From Nitrospira sp. BO4 (lineage in GTDB: Bacteria > Nitrospirota > Nitrospiria > Nitrospirales > Nitrospiraceae): DNA of 64,000 nt. Positions 1-8,607 of this stretch are shown here, piece after piece (the first letter of the stretch is position 1; each line of letters begins with the position of its first letter). The notes under the pieces were generated by a model. That model was not told the origin of the DNA, ran no database searches, and saw only the letters and a program-made list of their open reading frames with translations. The translations under genes were made by a program, and so were the position numbers. The DNA lies in assembly GCA_030144965.1 (NCBI GenBank), contig JAMPUU010000020.1, positions 49,324-113,323 on the forward strand, in the 5' to 3' direction.

Positions 1-244
1 CGTCATACACAGTCCCCTCAAGGACCATGACGAGCTTCCCCTGTGCCCGAGGTTCTTGAAAATGAAGGCCGCGCACGGTATTCCGGACGGATTTGGAGTA
101 ATTGTCCTGGACGAATCCCTCTTCGAGGCCGGCTTCTCGGTAACGACGCTCGTGATACGTTTCCATAAAACGCCCTCGACGATCGGAAAGGACAGAGGGT
201 TCGAGCAAGAGCACACCAGGAATGTCAATGGAAGTCACACGCAC
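1..244 (-). CDS. rfbC: dTDP-4-dehydrorhamnose 3,5-epimerase, N-terminal part (cut by window edge)
   Basis: The reverse strand reads about 81 residues of an RmlC-type epimerase. It has the N-terminal beta-sheet pattern ending in GRFMETYHERRY, the segment FVQDNYSKSVRNTVRGLHFQ and then GKLVMVLEGTVYD. RmlC enzymes epimerise C3 and C5 of dTDP-4-keto-6-deoxyglucose in dTDP-L-rhamnose synthesis in the cytoplasm; the conserved RGLHFQ histidine belongs to the active site. The likely start is a GTG at 244, with AGAGGA a few bases upstream; a second in-frame GTG lies at 238. The C-terminal half and the rest of any rhamnose cluster lie outside the window. Recognition is from motifs only, but they are characteristic. 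Confidence 0.88.
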   Translation of the reverse strand, partial: MRVTSIDIPGVLLLEPSVLSDRRGRFMETYHERRYREAGLEEGFVQDNYSKSVRNTVRGLHFQEPRAQGKLVMVLEGTVYD

Positions 245-256
245 GGTATCCTCTGG

Positions 257-682
257 TCATTGCGTTGGATTCGACCCGCCAGGGGGCTGATGAGAAGGAT
301 CGACGACGTTCGGGTCACCGGGATACAATCGCCCCAAGCGATCAATAAGCGGAAGGGCCTCAGGGGAGCTGTTCATGCTCGGTTCACTCACCGGATGGTC
401 CCACACGAGGGTGGTAATGTTGGCTTCGGTGAAGAGAGATCGGATCGTAGAAGCGCAGGCGTCGAGTGTCAGCTCCGTTCCTCCTCGAAGGTCAAGCACT
501 CGTTCTTTGGGATTCGTCGGAGGCGGCTCGGTGTGGATGAGCGCCCAGCAGCGGTCAAAAATGGTGGTCCGGAGCTCCGGCGAGATGTTCAGCGTCGGCA
601 GATCAGACGTGCAAAGAGCTGCAACGAAGAGGACAAACTGGAGGTCGGGCATTTCGGGGTTTTGAACATCAAGCGATGGCAT
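257..682 (-). CDS. hypothetical protein
   Basis: A 141-residue reading frame ends 12 bp upstream of the rfbC start on the same strand, so it could be co-transcribed with rfbC. I recognise no domain. It is rich in Pro, Leu and Thr, has no signal peptide or membrane segment, and contains the stretches RVLDLRGGTELTLDACA and TTLVWDHPVSEP. The start is uncertain: ATG at 682 has only a weak ribosome binding site, and a second ATG lies ten codons in. Long overlapping frames exist on the other strand (from 56 and 375), so coding status rests mainly on position and on the absence of a better frame. Confidence 0.5.
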   Translation of the reverse strand: MPSLDVQNPEMPDLQFVLFVAALCTSDLPTLNISPELRTTIFDRCWALIHTEPPPTNPKERVLDLRGGTELTLDACASTIRSLFTEANITTLVWDHPVSEPSMNSSPEALPLIDRLGRLYPGDPNVVDPSHQPPGGSNPTQ

Positions 683-764
683 ACTCGTCCATTATCAGGA
701 GAGATGCCGGGCGAGTCAACTATCCCACAATGGGGAACCTTCACACAGATGAGGAACAACAGGC

Positions 765-1040
765 ATGGTGACCATCATGTTGACCGGGCAACTGCAAACC
801 GTGGATGGAGAGCGGGATCTGGCATGTGAACTCGACCAGCCCATGTCTGTCCGCCGACTGATCCAACGGCAAGGAGTGCAGCTTCGCCACCTCCTGCAGT
901 TGCTGCGGGAAAAGAAGGTGTTTGTAACCATCAATAAGCGGATAGCCAGTGAGGATTCGCTTGTTCAGGATGGAGATGCCATTCGTCTGATCGGGCACGA
1001 TGGAATGGGAGGCAGCGGACTTGGGCCATCGGATCCCTGA
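765..1040 (+). CDS. MoaD/ThiS-like ubiquitin-fold sulfur-carrier protein with C-terminal tail
   Basis: This is a 91-residue (or 87 if started at the ATG at 777) beta-grasp protein. MLTGQLQTVDGERDLACELDQPMSVRRLI matches the first strands and helix of the ThiS/MoaD fold. VFVTINKRIASEDSLVQDGDAIRLIG matches the last strands that normally lead into a C-terminal diglycine. Here GMGG is followed by eight further residues (SGLGPSDP), so the glycines are not terminal as in active sulfur carriers. Either the tail is removed by a protease, as for some ubiquitin-like proteins, or the protein is not a thiocarboxylate donor. No activating E1-like gene is adjacent. It is a single gene facing HU convergently, separated by a terminator hairpin. 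Confidence 0.7.
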   Translation: MVTIMLTGQLQTVDGERDLACELDQPMSVRRLIQRQGVQLRHLLQLLREKKVFVTINKRIASEDSLVQDGDAIRLIGHDGMGGSGLGPSDP

Positions 1041-1062
1041 GGGGTAGACGAAGAAAAGGAAA

Positions 1063-1091
1063 GGGGTCGAGACCTCGGCGGTCTCGACCCC
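1063..1091. terminator. Rho-independent terminator between convergent genes
   Basis: A perfect 12-bp stem (GGGGTCGAGACC, 1063-1074, with GGTCTCGACCCC, 1080-1091) encloses a five-base loop. Read on the minus strand, the stem is followed by a pyrimidine/T-rich tract (complement of 1047-1062), so it best serves the HU transcript. It may also act on the transcript of the upstream plus-strand gene. Confidence 0.85.
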
Positions 1092-1172
1092 CTTCGTATG
1101 TTGTCGGTCAGCGGATGAATCTCATCCAAACGGATCAGGCGCCGGCACGGCGCTCAAATGCCGGAACCCTCT

Positions 1173-1460
1173 TTACTTCTTGCCGAGAATCGAGTCCTTA
1201 GCAGCCTTCGCTACGCGAAACTTGACGACCCGCTTTGCCGGAATCTTGATCTCTGCGCCGGTCTGAGGGTTGCGGCCGATACGAGCCTTTCGGTTGGCCA
1301 ACTTGAGCTTGCCGATGCCGGGCACGGTAAAGACGTTCTTGGCCTCACGATAAGCCAAAGCCGCCAGATCATCGAGGATCTGGACCGCACCTTTCTTCGT
1401 GATGCCGGCTTTTCCGGCCAAGTAATCCGCAATCTGTGACTTCGTCATTGATTTTGCCAT
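1173..1460 (-). CDS. HU-family nucleoid DNA-binding protein
   Basis: The 95-residue product shows the HU/IHF pattern: MTKSQIADYLAGKAGITKKGA at the N-terminal helices, then VPGIGKLKLANRKARIGRNP, which is the beta-arm region with the conserved GRNPxTG turn, then an AKRVVKFRVAKAAKD-type C-terminal end. HU dimers bend and compact DNA. The length is close to the usual 90-95 residues. The start at 1460 is supported by an AAGGAGG ribosome binding site about 7 bp upstream. The frame is monocistronic and ends at a strong hairpin. IHF subunits share the fold, but nothing specifically marks it as IHF. Confidence 0.95.
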   Translation of the reverse strand: MAKSMTKSQIADYLAGKAGITKKGAVQILDDLAALAYREAKNVFTVPGIGKLKLANRKARIGRNPQTGAEIKIPAKRVVKFRVAKAAKDSILGKK

Positions 1461-1752
1461 TCGTGAACCTCCTTGAAGGTGAGAGATGAAGTGAGTCTAC
1501 ATTCTCGCTGACGTGCCTCGTGGGAAAACGTCTAGACCGGCACTTGGCATCGTCGAATGCTGACCAATGTTCATATGGTGAAAGCCCGCGAGAGTGTAGC
1601 CAAGAGTCTGAGGACTGTCAACGAGAAAAACTGCGTCTGGCGCAGGGAAAATGCCTATACCACCCCTTGCGGTAGCAACAAATGGAAGGGTACAGTAGAG
1701 CTGCTTGGTCTCAGACGATCGGCATAAACGGCTCTTGACATAGTGGAAGATT

Positions 1753-2313
1753 ATGGGTAAAGAACTACCATTATTACACCTAGGTAAAGAAGAGAGTGTC
1801 CCAGGGGAGACCGAGAGTGTTCTCTATTCTCGTGTATTCTGCCAGAAGGAAAACTCACCTCCACTCCAGCTGTTGATCGATTTTTTAAAGTCCCGCGGGC
1901 AAAGTCCGATCCTGCCTCCCAATCTGGATGAAGCGGTGCTCCAGGAATGGGCTTGGGTTCACGTGGCCTTGGGGTACCATCGAGATCGCAAACCGATCCA
2001 TCTGTTCTGTCTACGAGATCGTGGCAGCTATCGGGATGTGTTCGATCAGGAAAAAGCCCAATTCGTGAACATGCTCACCGCTCACGATGAGGTGGAAGCG
2101 CAGCTGGCTCTCGAGTACGTCACGCGGTGCCGGTTCATTCTGACGACGCGGATGGCTGAGAAGGATGTGACAGACGAGGGCTATGATTTCAATGGATGGA
2201 TCCTCGAATTCTATCAAGAACAATGCAACGGTATCGTACAGATCGACAACCAAGGCTTTTATTCGCCGAAGGGCGATTTGATCGTGGATCTGTCGGGCTC
2301 GGATGAGAGCTGA
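1753..2313 (+). CDS. hypothetical protein upstream of a YkgJ-type protein
   Basis: A 186-residue acidic soluble protein. I do not recognise a family. Visible features are a Leu/Pro-rich N-terminal third, an aromatic middle (EWAWVHVALGYHRDRKPIHLFCLRDRG) and a C-terminal beta-rich end (IVQIDNQGFYSPKGDLIVDLSG). There is no signal peptide, membrane span or metal motif. It overlaps the next gene by 11 bp, so the two are probably translationally coupled and may act together. The region 1461-1752 upstream holds no gene and would carry the promoters of this gene and HU. Confidence 0.75.
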   Translation: MGKELPLLHLGKEESVPGETESVLYSRVFCQKENSPPLQLLIDFLKSRGQSPILPPNLDEAVLQEWAWVHVALGYHRDRKPIHLFCLRDRGSYRDVFDQEKAQFVNMLTAHDEVEAQLALEYVTRCRFILTTRMAEKDVTDEGYDFNGWILEFYQEQCNGIVQIDNQGFYSPKGDLIVDLSGSDES

Positions 2314-2956
2314 TCTGCCGGGAGTGTTTCTCGTGCAGCCCTCTCAACTCTTTCAAAGCACCTCGCAATGGTTTGATCGCGCCGGCGCCGCCCTTCTTGG
2401 AACTCTCCCGTGTCGCCAAGGTTGCTCCCACTGTTGTATGGGCCTGTTTCCTGTAACCCTCCTCGACAAGCGGGAGATTCAGCGCGGTCTTCGGTCGCTG
2501 CCTGACGAACACCGGATGAGGATAGAGGAGAAAGCTAGAGAGCAAGTCAGCACGCTCGCCGTTGCGGCACCTGCACTGATCACGAATCACTTCATCGATC
2601 GATGGCCGGATGGGGAAATCGATCGCCTCATCGAGCGGTTCGATGCCCTGCCTTGTCCGGCTTTGGAACGCGATGGAAGCTGTGGACTCTATGACTTTCG
2701 CCCGCTGGTCTGTCGCTCTATGGGAATTCCCACGGATGACGGAGAACGCGTCCATGGCGCCTGTGCGGTGCAAACCGCCGTTCCGCTTATCCGCCTGTCC
2801 AACGCGCTTCGCGAGCAAGAGAGCCGTCTCGTGGAGAGGGAAGCGGAAGAGCTTGGAACCTTGCGTGACCGGCTGGGAGCCGAGGGCGAGGAGCTGCTTT
2901 TGCCGTATGCTTTCTTGCCTGAATCCGAGGCGGGAACAGCGACTGACACGACCTAG
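2303..2956 (+). CDS. YkgJ-family cysteine-cluster protein (putative metal/Fe-S binding)
   Basis: This 217-residue protein has the hallmark of the YkgJ/CxxCxxCC (UPF0153) family: LPCRQGCSHCCMGLFPVT near residue 35, and a second Cys set, CPALERDGSCGLYDFRPLVCRSMG, around residues 115-138. These are predicted to coordinate a zinc or Fe-S centre; the biochemical role of the family is not settled. The C-terminal part is helical and charged (RLVEREAEELGTLRDRLG). The ATG at 2303 lies inside the end of the preceding frame. A second member of the family lies at 15505-16293 in this window. It is followed directly by two tRNA genes. Confidence 0.85.
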   Translation: MRADLPGVFLVQPSQLFQSTSQWFDRAGAALLGTLPCRQGCSHCCMGLFPVTLLDKREIQRGLRSLPDEHRMRIEEKAREQVSTLAVAAPALITNHFIDRWPDGEIDRLIERFDALPCPALERDGSCGLYDFRPLVCRSMGIPTDDGERVHGACAVQTAVPLIRLSNALREQESRLVEREAEELGTLRDRLGAEGEELLLPYAFLPESEAGTATDTT

Positions 2957-3003
2957 ACAGTGTCTTTGGCGCTATGCTAAGGTGAGCTTCCTTGGTTGCA
3001 GGA

Positions 3004-3080
3004 GCGCCTGTAGCTCAGCTGGATAGAGCATCAGCCTCCGGAGCTGAGGGCCACAGGTTCAAATCCTGTCAGGCGCACCA
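3004..3080 (+). tRNA. tRNA-Arg (CCG)
   Basis: A complete 77-nt cloverleaf. The acceptor arms GCGCCTG (3004-3010) and CAGGCGC (3070-3076) pair, the D-loop has TAGCTCAGCTGGATAGAGC, the anticodon loop CTCCGGA gives CCG, and the T-loop is GGTTCAAATCC. The 3' CCA is encoded at 3078-3080. Confidence 0.96.
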
Positions 3081-3122
3081 AACCGCCTCTGGTAGTCGGT
3101 ATCAACAAGTCAATACCCGGTG

Positions 3123-3198
<76 letters not shown>

Positions 3199-3360
3199 TT
3201 TTCCGCAGGTTTACGAACCACCACTAAAACTTCCGCTACCGTGGGAACCGTCTGGGAACCGAGTGACGGGACTGCTGTAGCCAGGCATGCACGCGCCTGC
3301 AGAGTTCGAGCTCTTTGGTGAGCCATCAGGAAAACAACCTGTAACCGGCCAACACCGTTC

Positions 3361-4056
3361 CTATGGTTTGGTTTTGGTCTTGGCCCTGATCTCGTCAGCA
3401 ACGTCGTAACCGCGTTTCGTCATCGTGAAAAACTCAGCACGTGGGCTAGTAGGATTTTCGAGTAACTTATTCATGATAAGTTCGTCAATGGCCGCTTTCC
3501 AGCGGACTTGTTCGCGGTGGCTCCTTGGATCTATCATGAATTCTGTATCCCCTGCTACGACGGACGCACCCATCCCAAACTGCAGAAAGCCAATTTGTCC
3601 ATCGCTTGCCTCCAAAAGGCTTTTCGCATCTTCGCTGAGTCCGGCCAGTATGACATTTTGGCGTCCAGAGAACTTAGCGATCTGACCAAGTACTTCTGCG
3701 ATCAACTCGCCCGAAGGGGACAGGATGGTCACCGCACGTAAGTAGGGTGGTACGTCGTCAATTTTTGTATGGGCGACAAGAACCGGGAGGACGTGTCCTG
3801 CGGGGCTATTCCATTTTTCCCGGGCGAATCCCATCTCGGTAAGGGCGTATGATCCCTGAGCCACCGATTCAGGGCTAATTAAGAACACCATCAAATCGCA
3901 CAAGTTGATGGCTTCACGGATACGAGAGTCGTAAGGCTCTCCCGGAGGGAGCTGATCGCGATCTAAAAAGACTTCATGCCCTTCACCGCGTAGTCCCAGC
4001 GCGAGCCGGTCCGCAATCTGACGATGCTCACTTGCATAAGAAACAAAAATCCGCAT
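3361..4056 (-). CDS. TIR-domain protein with C-terminal winged-helix-like region
   Basis: The 231-residue product begins with a TIR domain (about 1-130). MRIFVSYASEHRQIADRLA is strand A and helix A, EVFLDRDQLPPGEPY is the BB-loop region, and SYALTEMGFAREKW carries a Glu near residue 74 in the place of the catalytic glutamate of NAD-cleaving TIRs. The last 100 residues (LSEDAKSLLEAS, then FFTMTKRGYDVADEI) resemble the wing-helix-like module often attached to bacterial TIR and other defence effectors. The start at 4056 was chosen because the TIR fold begins exactly there. It lies between tRNA-Lys and the TcA-like gene on the same strand as the latter. Such proteins act in antiphage abortive infection; here that is inferred from family only. 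Confidence 0.85.
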   Translation of the reverse strand: MRIFVSYASEHRQIADRLALGLRGEGHEVFLDRDQLPPGEPYDSRIREAINLCDLMVFLISPESVAQGSYALTEMGFAREKWNSPAGHVLPVLVAHTKIDDVPPYLRAVTILSPSGELIAEVLGQIAKFSGRQNVILAGLSEDAKSLLEASDGQIGFLQFGMGASVVAGDTEFMIDPRSHREQVRWKAAIDELIMNKLLENPTSPRAEFFTMTKRGYDVADEIRAKTKTKP

Positions 4057-4216
4057 ATGACTATCTCGACAGGAGTCCGAGGGGTACAAGAATCCTAGCA
4101 ATGAGTCAGCAGGGTTGCCCGTAGTTCATATCCTGATGACTCGTAGAGTAATGCATACAGCTATGCCAACGACCATGCACCATCGCAGGGCAACGCACCC
4201 TGCCCGACTGTCGTAA

Positions 4217-7200
4217 TTACGGTGCGTCGTACTCGACCCACAGCATCACGTCACGCACCTTGGCGAGACGAGCGGCGTCGGTTCCCTTGTCGATGGTTAG
4301 CACGACGGGGCGAGCCGGTGACCCGCCGACCGCCTGATTGAGTGGTTGCACATTCGCGACAATGCCGTCGTCGAGCGGTCCTTTGTTCGACATCGCCAGG
4401 CCGTTGTCGATCGTGAACGGCGTGGGCGGCGCACTCCCGAACTTGAGTTCTGCGCTGAAGGTTCCTCCTTCGACGCCCGGAAGTAGTACGGCGAGGTTCG
4501 TGATGACTGCGCCTGCCGGCAACGCGAGTTTGTCCAACGAGAGCGCGATTTTGGCCGCGACGCCGGATTTACGGAGCGTTGCCAGGCCGGTTGCGTCGAT
4601 CGCGAGAGCTGAAACGAACACTGCGCGGCTGGACGCTGCCGGCAGGGCAGCGGCGACCGCCGCGCCTGCGGCGTAACCGGCCTGCACATCGAACGTCACG
4701 CGCAAGTCGGTGACGCGGTTCAGTCCGGTCGCGTTGGCGGGTTTTGGAAGCTCGAGCGTCCAGCTAGTCGCAAATCCCGAGCCTTCGAACGGCAACAGTC
4801 GCTCCCCTGGTAGTCCATGCAGGTCGAAGTCCCGGCGAACGCGGAACTCACTCACGGGATACGCGTCGGCGAAGCGGACGAGCGGTTGTGGAGTGCCGCC
4901 CGGCTCGCGCCGGAAGCGGGAGAAGCCCCCATTCATAAGCATGCCGCGTAGCTGCACCGTCGTGCCGGGCGCATCGACGAAAACGTCGACGGCGCGGATC
5001 CGATGAGCAAATGTGCCGGGGTGCGCGGCCACGAGATCGTCATCGCTCAGCGTGAACGTGCAGCGTCCGGTTGCTTTGAGCTGGCCGAACGCCAGCGGAA
5101 GATCCTGCGCGAGCGAATAGGTGCGAGTCAGCGGCACGGTGATTCTCGCTGCGGCCAAGCGCACAGCTTCGAGCTCGGCAAGATCCAGCGACAAGCGATC
5201 GACTCCACCCACGTCGCGCATCTTCGCATCGAAGTAGCCGAGCTTGATGATTCGCAGCGGCGTTCCGAGCATGTACGCGAGAGCGCGTTCCGCGAACCAT
5301 CCGGCTTGCGCGGCCAGGTCGAGATATCGATGCAGCGAGCGACGTGCCACACCGGCGAGCGCATCCCAGAAGTCGCGATTCAGGAAGCGCTCGTTCTGGT
5401 AGTTGATCAGATCGCGCGCGTACGCAAGATCGGTCGCGGCAATCTCCGCGTGAAGGTTAGCGATCGTGACGTTGCGTTCCTGCACGCGAACCGCGGCTGC
5501 GGCCGCGGGCCGCGCTTCATTGATAAGCGTCTTGAGCTCGCCGTCGCGCTTGGTGGCCGCATCGGCCATGCCTTGCAACGTCGTGGTGCTGACCACTGCA
5601 AAAGCCGCGAACCCGCCGACGACTCCGAGCCCGCCCATCGCACTGCCGAGCCCGGCAGACTCCGAGGCCGCCGCACCCGCGCCCGAACCTTGTCCCAGTC
5701 CCAACGCGTCTCCGACTCCGCTCGTGCTCAGCGAGGTCCAGCCTTCGGAAGCGGACTTGCCGACATCCACCATCGAGGTGACGCTGTCCTTCATTCCTTT
5801 GAAGTAGTCCTTGAACTGGGTGAAGATCGAGTTGGCGTCGGCGATTTCCGCCTGCTTGGCGGTGATTTGCTTCTCCACGTCGGCGGCGAGTTTCTTCGCG
5901 ACGACGACGCCCGCTTTGGCGATCTCAATCTGCTCGGCCGCGATGCCGACCGTCGCGCGCGCTTTACGCTCCTGCGCCTTGGCAGCGAGCAGATCCAAGT
6001 CGAGCTGTTCGACACGAGAGAGATACTGCAGATAGTCGCTCTGTGCGGACTTCGCACCGGTCGCCCAACGTCCTGCGGCGGCACTCAACGTCTCATATCT
6101 CAGTGTCGGGACGGCGGAGTCGCTGTATCCGTAGAAGTTCAGACCCGCCGCGAGCTGCTGAAGTGCAAGGCGCGCGCGGTCGGTCTGATTGCGGACCCGC
6201 GGATTCTCGACCAGTCCGAACCACGGCAGGGGATCGAACGTAAACGGTCGATAGGCGCTGGTGCCAGGATCTTCGCCGTGCAGGAAGAGCACGGCCTTGT
6301 AGAGTTCGCGTGCGCGCTCGAGCATGGACGCTTCATCGGTCCGGTAGAGCGCCTCGGCCCACGCAAGGATGGCGTCGGCTTGAACGATACGAGCGTACCG
6401 CTCTTCGAGCTGATGCAGAATCGGAGGCGTCTCCGGCGTCAGTGCGTCGTAGCCGCCGCGGAGCTGAGCGGTGAGCGGATAGGGCCCATCGAGGTAGCGA
6501 TCGTCGGTGTAAGTCAGTCGAGCCGTGTACGGACGATCGCCCAGCGCGTCGTTCCAGCGCAATCGACCCGCCACGACGTGCTTAACGGACACGATCGCGT
6601 CCGGATGCTTCACCATTCCGGCGGGAGTTCCGAGCATCGCGGTGCCGATGTAAAAACCGGTCACTCCGGCAAGCATGTCTACGGCGCCCGCGAGATCGCC
6701 GAGTCCCGAGCGAATCGTGGCGCGAAGCATCGGCAGCAGAAAACGGAGCTGATACGTGCGCAGCCGTGTAACCTGATCGCGCGCGGTGCGGAAGTCGAGC
6801 AGGTCAGCCCCAGCCCACAGGTCGATGGGCCGGGCCAGCTGCCAGAATCGCTCGAAGCCGTCGGGCGGATAGCTCGATTCTGTGCCGGTGAGCTCGACGA
6901 TGTTGCTGACCTTCATCCGCCGACGTCGGGTGAAGCTGAGTGGTCGCGGGAAGTTGCCACCGCTCATAATGGGTTCCCAATTTTCTCCGGCGACAGGGTT
7001 CGGCGCTGCTGAGTTGAGCAGGCGCTCGGCCTCGTCGGCAAGTCGTGCCGCGGCGGCGAACTGACTCTTGTCGATCGCTTGAACGAGCTCGGTGACCTTG
7101 GCATCGGCGGCGCCGTAATCGAGCAGGAACTTCGCAGATCGGTGGACCTCTCCCATCGAACCGAAATATCCTTGGTACGACGTCATGCTCTGTGTCAGCG

Positions 7201-8545
7201 GCAGCCCGTTGTGATAGTCGAGAAACTTCTTGCGCGCTTCGTCCAGCCAGGGCCCGCGAGGCACTCCGGCGACTTGAGTGCGGATCGCCAACAGATTCTC
7301 GGCGAAAAATGGTTGCTGACGCGCCAGCCATTCATCGAAACGCAGGAAGAACGGTGCAGCGCCGACAACTTCTTTCCATAGGATGGGCTTGCCTTCCTCG
7401 CCGGGAAGCTGAGGCTCGATGACGTTTTCTCGTGGCTCGAGCGGACCCTGTGCCGTATCGCTGAGCACGTGCGATAGCGTGTGGATGTTCAGCGCAACGG
7501 GCGAGGAGAGAGTGCTGTCGGGTTCGTCGAGAGGCAGGCGATATCTGTTCGCGAATTCCAGAGGGGTGATTGGAGCCGCTTCCAGCAGCGCATCCAGGTG
7601 CTGCCGGTCCGTGTGCGCGCCCTGCACGGGCAACGAACCAATTGCGATCGAGAATCCGAAACCGGATGCAGCGGGCGCGACCAGGATCTTGGTGACGATG
7701 GGCACCAGGAGCTTGTTGAGCGGAACCTCCATACGATCGGCCGTTCTGAAGTCCTGGAAGAATCGGCGGAGCAGCTGACGTTCGACGATGTCGGGGAAGG
7801 TCTTTGGGTCGGCCCCGACTCCCAGCTTCTGCTGATGCGCGAAGAGTACGAACACACTGCGCAGGTAGTCGCGGTACGACTGGTCATCGGGCAGCGCCCA
7901 GGGAAACTTGTCCCAACCAAGTCCGGGTTTGATGAAAAGGTCCGGGTCGAAGGTGGGCTTGTCCGTCACCTCGAACCGATGCGGCAGATCACGCACCGGT
8001 ACCAGCCGCACGCCGCCATCGCGAAGAGCTTGCGGGTCTAGAATAAACGCATCACCTGTATTCCCGATGTTGTCTTGGCTGAGTGCGCGATCGATGTCCG
8101 CGAGCAGTCGTGCTCGAGTGCCGGCAGGCAAGAGGCGCGCGATACTGTCTCGTTCCGGACTGGCGAGGTCGCTGGCCACATCGTCAGCGCGCACTCTTCG
8201 CGTCGCAATCAAATGCTCGGCCAGCATTCCAAGCTGCTCAGGATCGACAAGGTCCGTACCAGTCACTTCGATCACAGCGTCCTCACTACCATCCAACATC
8301 GCTCGTGTGATGGGAACGGCAGGACCATCGTGCTCCGCTGCGCGCACCACTAGCTCGCGGCGCCAGAGAGCGGGATCCAGCTCGAGCACCGCAACGCCAT
8401 CGGGGCCTGTTCGTGTCTGTGCGAGTACGTCAAGGTCGCGACTATCTGTGCTCTGCAGTTGAACGACTACTTCTGCGAGCGGTACGCCTGTGGCGGCGTC
8501 ACAAACGTGTATTCGGATGTGCAATGGGTCAACTTGTGTGGTCAA
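4217..8545 (-). CDS. TcA-like protein (Tc insecticidal toxin A subunit relative with TcB-binding C-terminus)
   Basis: A single 1442-residue gene. Residues 1-90 form a transthyretin-like/CNA-B-type beta sandwich (LHIRIHVCDAATGVPLAEV, then TGPDGVAVLELDP). About 840-930 is a long coiled coil rich in Ala, Glu and Lys. About 938-995 is a Gly/Ala-rich hydrophobic hairpin, followed by a second coiled coil. From about 1048 the sequence YQNERFLNRDFWDALAGVA, YLDLAAQAGWFAERAL, then LPLAFGQLKATGRCTFTLSD matches the C-terminal TcB-binding domain of TcA pore subunits. The helix-hairpin-helix layout resembles the TcA translocation channel. It is shorter than classical TcA (about 2500 residues) and no TcB/TcC gene is nearby. 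The GC content looks clearly higher than in the flanking genes. The fold call is fairly safe; toxin activity is not shown. Confidence 0.75.
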   Translation of the reverse strand: MTTQVDPLHIRIHVCDAATGVPLAEVVVQLQSTDSRDLDVLAQTRTGPDGVAVLELDPALWRRELVVRAAEHDGPAVPITRAMLDGSEDAVIEVTGTDLVDPEQLGMLAEHLIATRRVRADDVASDLASPERDSIARLLPAGTRARLLADIDRALSQDNIGNTGDAFILDPQALRDGGVRLVPVRDLPHRFEVTDKPTFDPDLFIKPGLGWDKFPWALPDDQSYRDYLRSVFVLFAHQQKLGVGADPKTFPDIVERQLLRRFFQDFRTADRMEVPLNKLLVPIVTKILVAPAASGFGFSIAIGSLPVQGAHTDRQHLDALLEAAPITPLEFANRYRLPLDEPDSTLSSPVALNIHTLSHVLSDTAQGPLEPRENVIEPQLPGEEGKPILWKEVVGAAPFFLRFDEWLARQQPFFAENLLAIRTQVAGVPRGPWLDEARKKFLDYHNGLPLTQSMTSYQGYFGSMGEVHRSAKFLLDYGAADAKVTELVQAIDKSQFAAAARLADEAERLLNSAAPNPVAGENWEPIMSGGNFPRPLSFTRRRRMKVSNIVELTGTESSYPPDGFERFWQLARPIDLWAGADLLDFRTARDQVTRLRTYQLRFLLPMLRATIRSGLGDLAGAVDMLAGVTGFYIGTAMLGTPAGMVKHPDAIVSVKHVVAGRLRWNDALGDRPYTARLTYTDDRYLDGPYPLTAQLRGGYDALTPETPPILHQLEERYARIVQADAILAWAEALYRTDEASMLERARELYKAVLFLHGEDPGTSAYRPFTFDPLPWFGLVENPRVRNQTDRARLALQQLAAGLNFYGYSDSAVPTLRYETLSAAAGRWATGAKSAQSDYLQYLSRVEQLDLDLLAAKAQERKARATVGIAAEQIEIAKAGVVVAKKLAADVEKQITAKQAEIADANSIFTQFKDYFKGMKDSVTSMVDVGKSASEGWTSLSTSGVGDALGLGQGSGAGAAASESAGLGSAMGGLGVVGGFAAFAVVSTTTLQGMADAATKRDGELKTLINEARPAAAAAVRVQERNVTIANLHAEIAATDLAYARDLINYQNERFLNRDFWDALAGVARRSLHRYLDLAAQAGWFAERALAYMLGTPLRIIKLGYFDAKMRDVGGVDRLSLDLAELEAVRLAAARITVPLTRTYSLAQDLPLAFGQLKATGRCTFTLSDDDLVAAHPGTFAHRIRAVDVFVDAPGTTVQLRGMLMNGGFSRFRREPGGTPQPLVRFADAYPVSEFRVRRDFDLHGLPGERLLPFEGSGFATSWTLELPKPANATGLNRVTDLRVTFDVQAGYAAGAAVAAALPAASSRAVFVSALAIDATGLATLRKSGVAAKIALSLDKLALPAGAVITNLAVLLPGVEGGTFSAELKFGSAPPTPFTIDNGLAMSNKGPLDDGIVANVQPLNQAVGGSPARPVVLTIDKGTDAARLAKVRDVMLWVEYDAP

Positions 8546-8607
8546 GGGAACCTCCGTAAGAGCACGCTGAGGTGCGAATCGGATACCAAAAGCTGTATGT
8601 AGGCCCC

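Noticed and set aside
5003..7012. A 669-codon plus-strand frame
   Set aside because: It is antisense to the TcA-like gene, has no recognisable motifs and arises from the high GC content of that gene.
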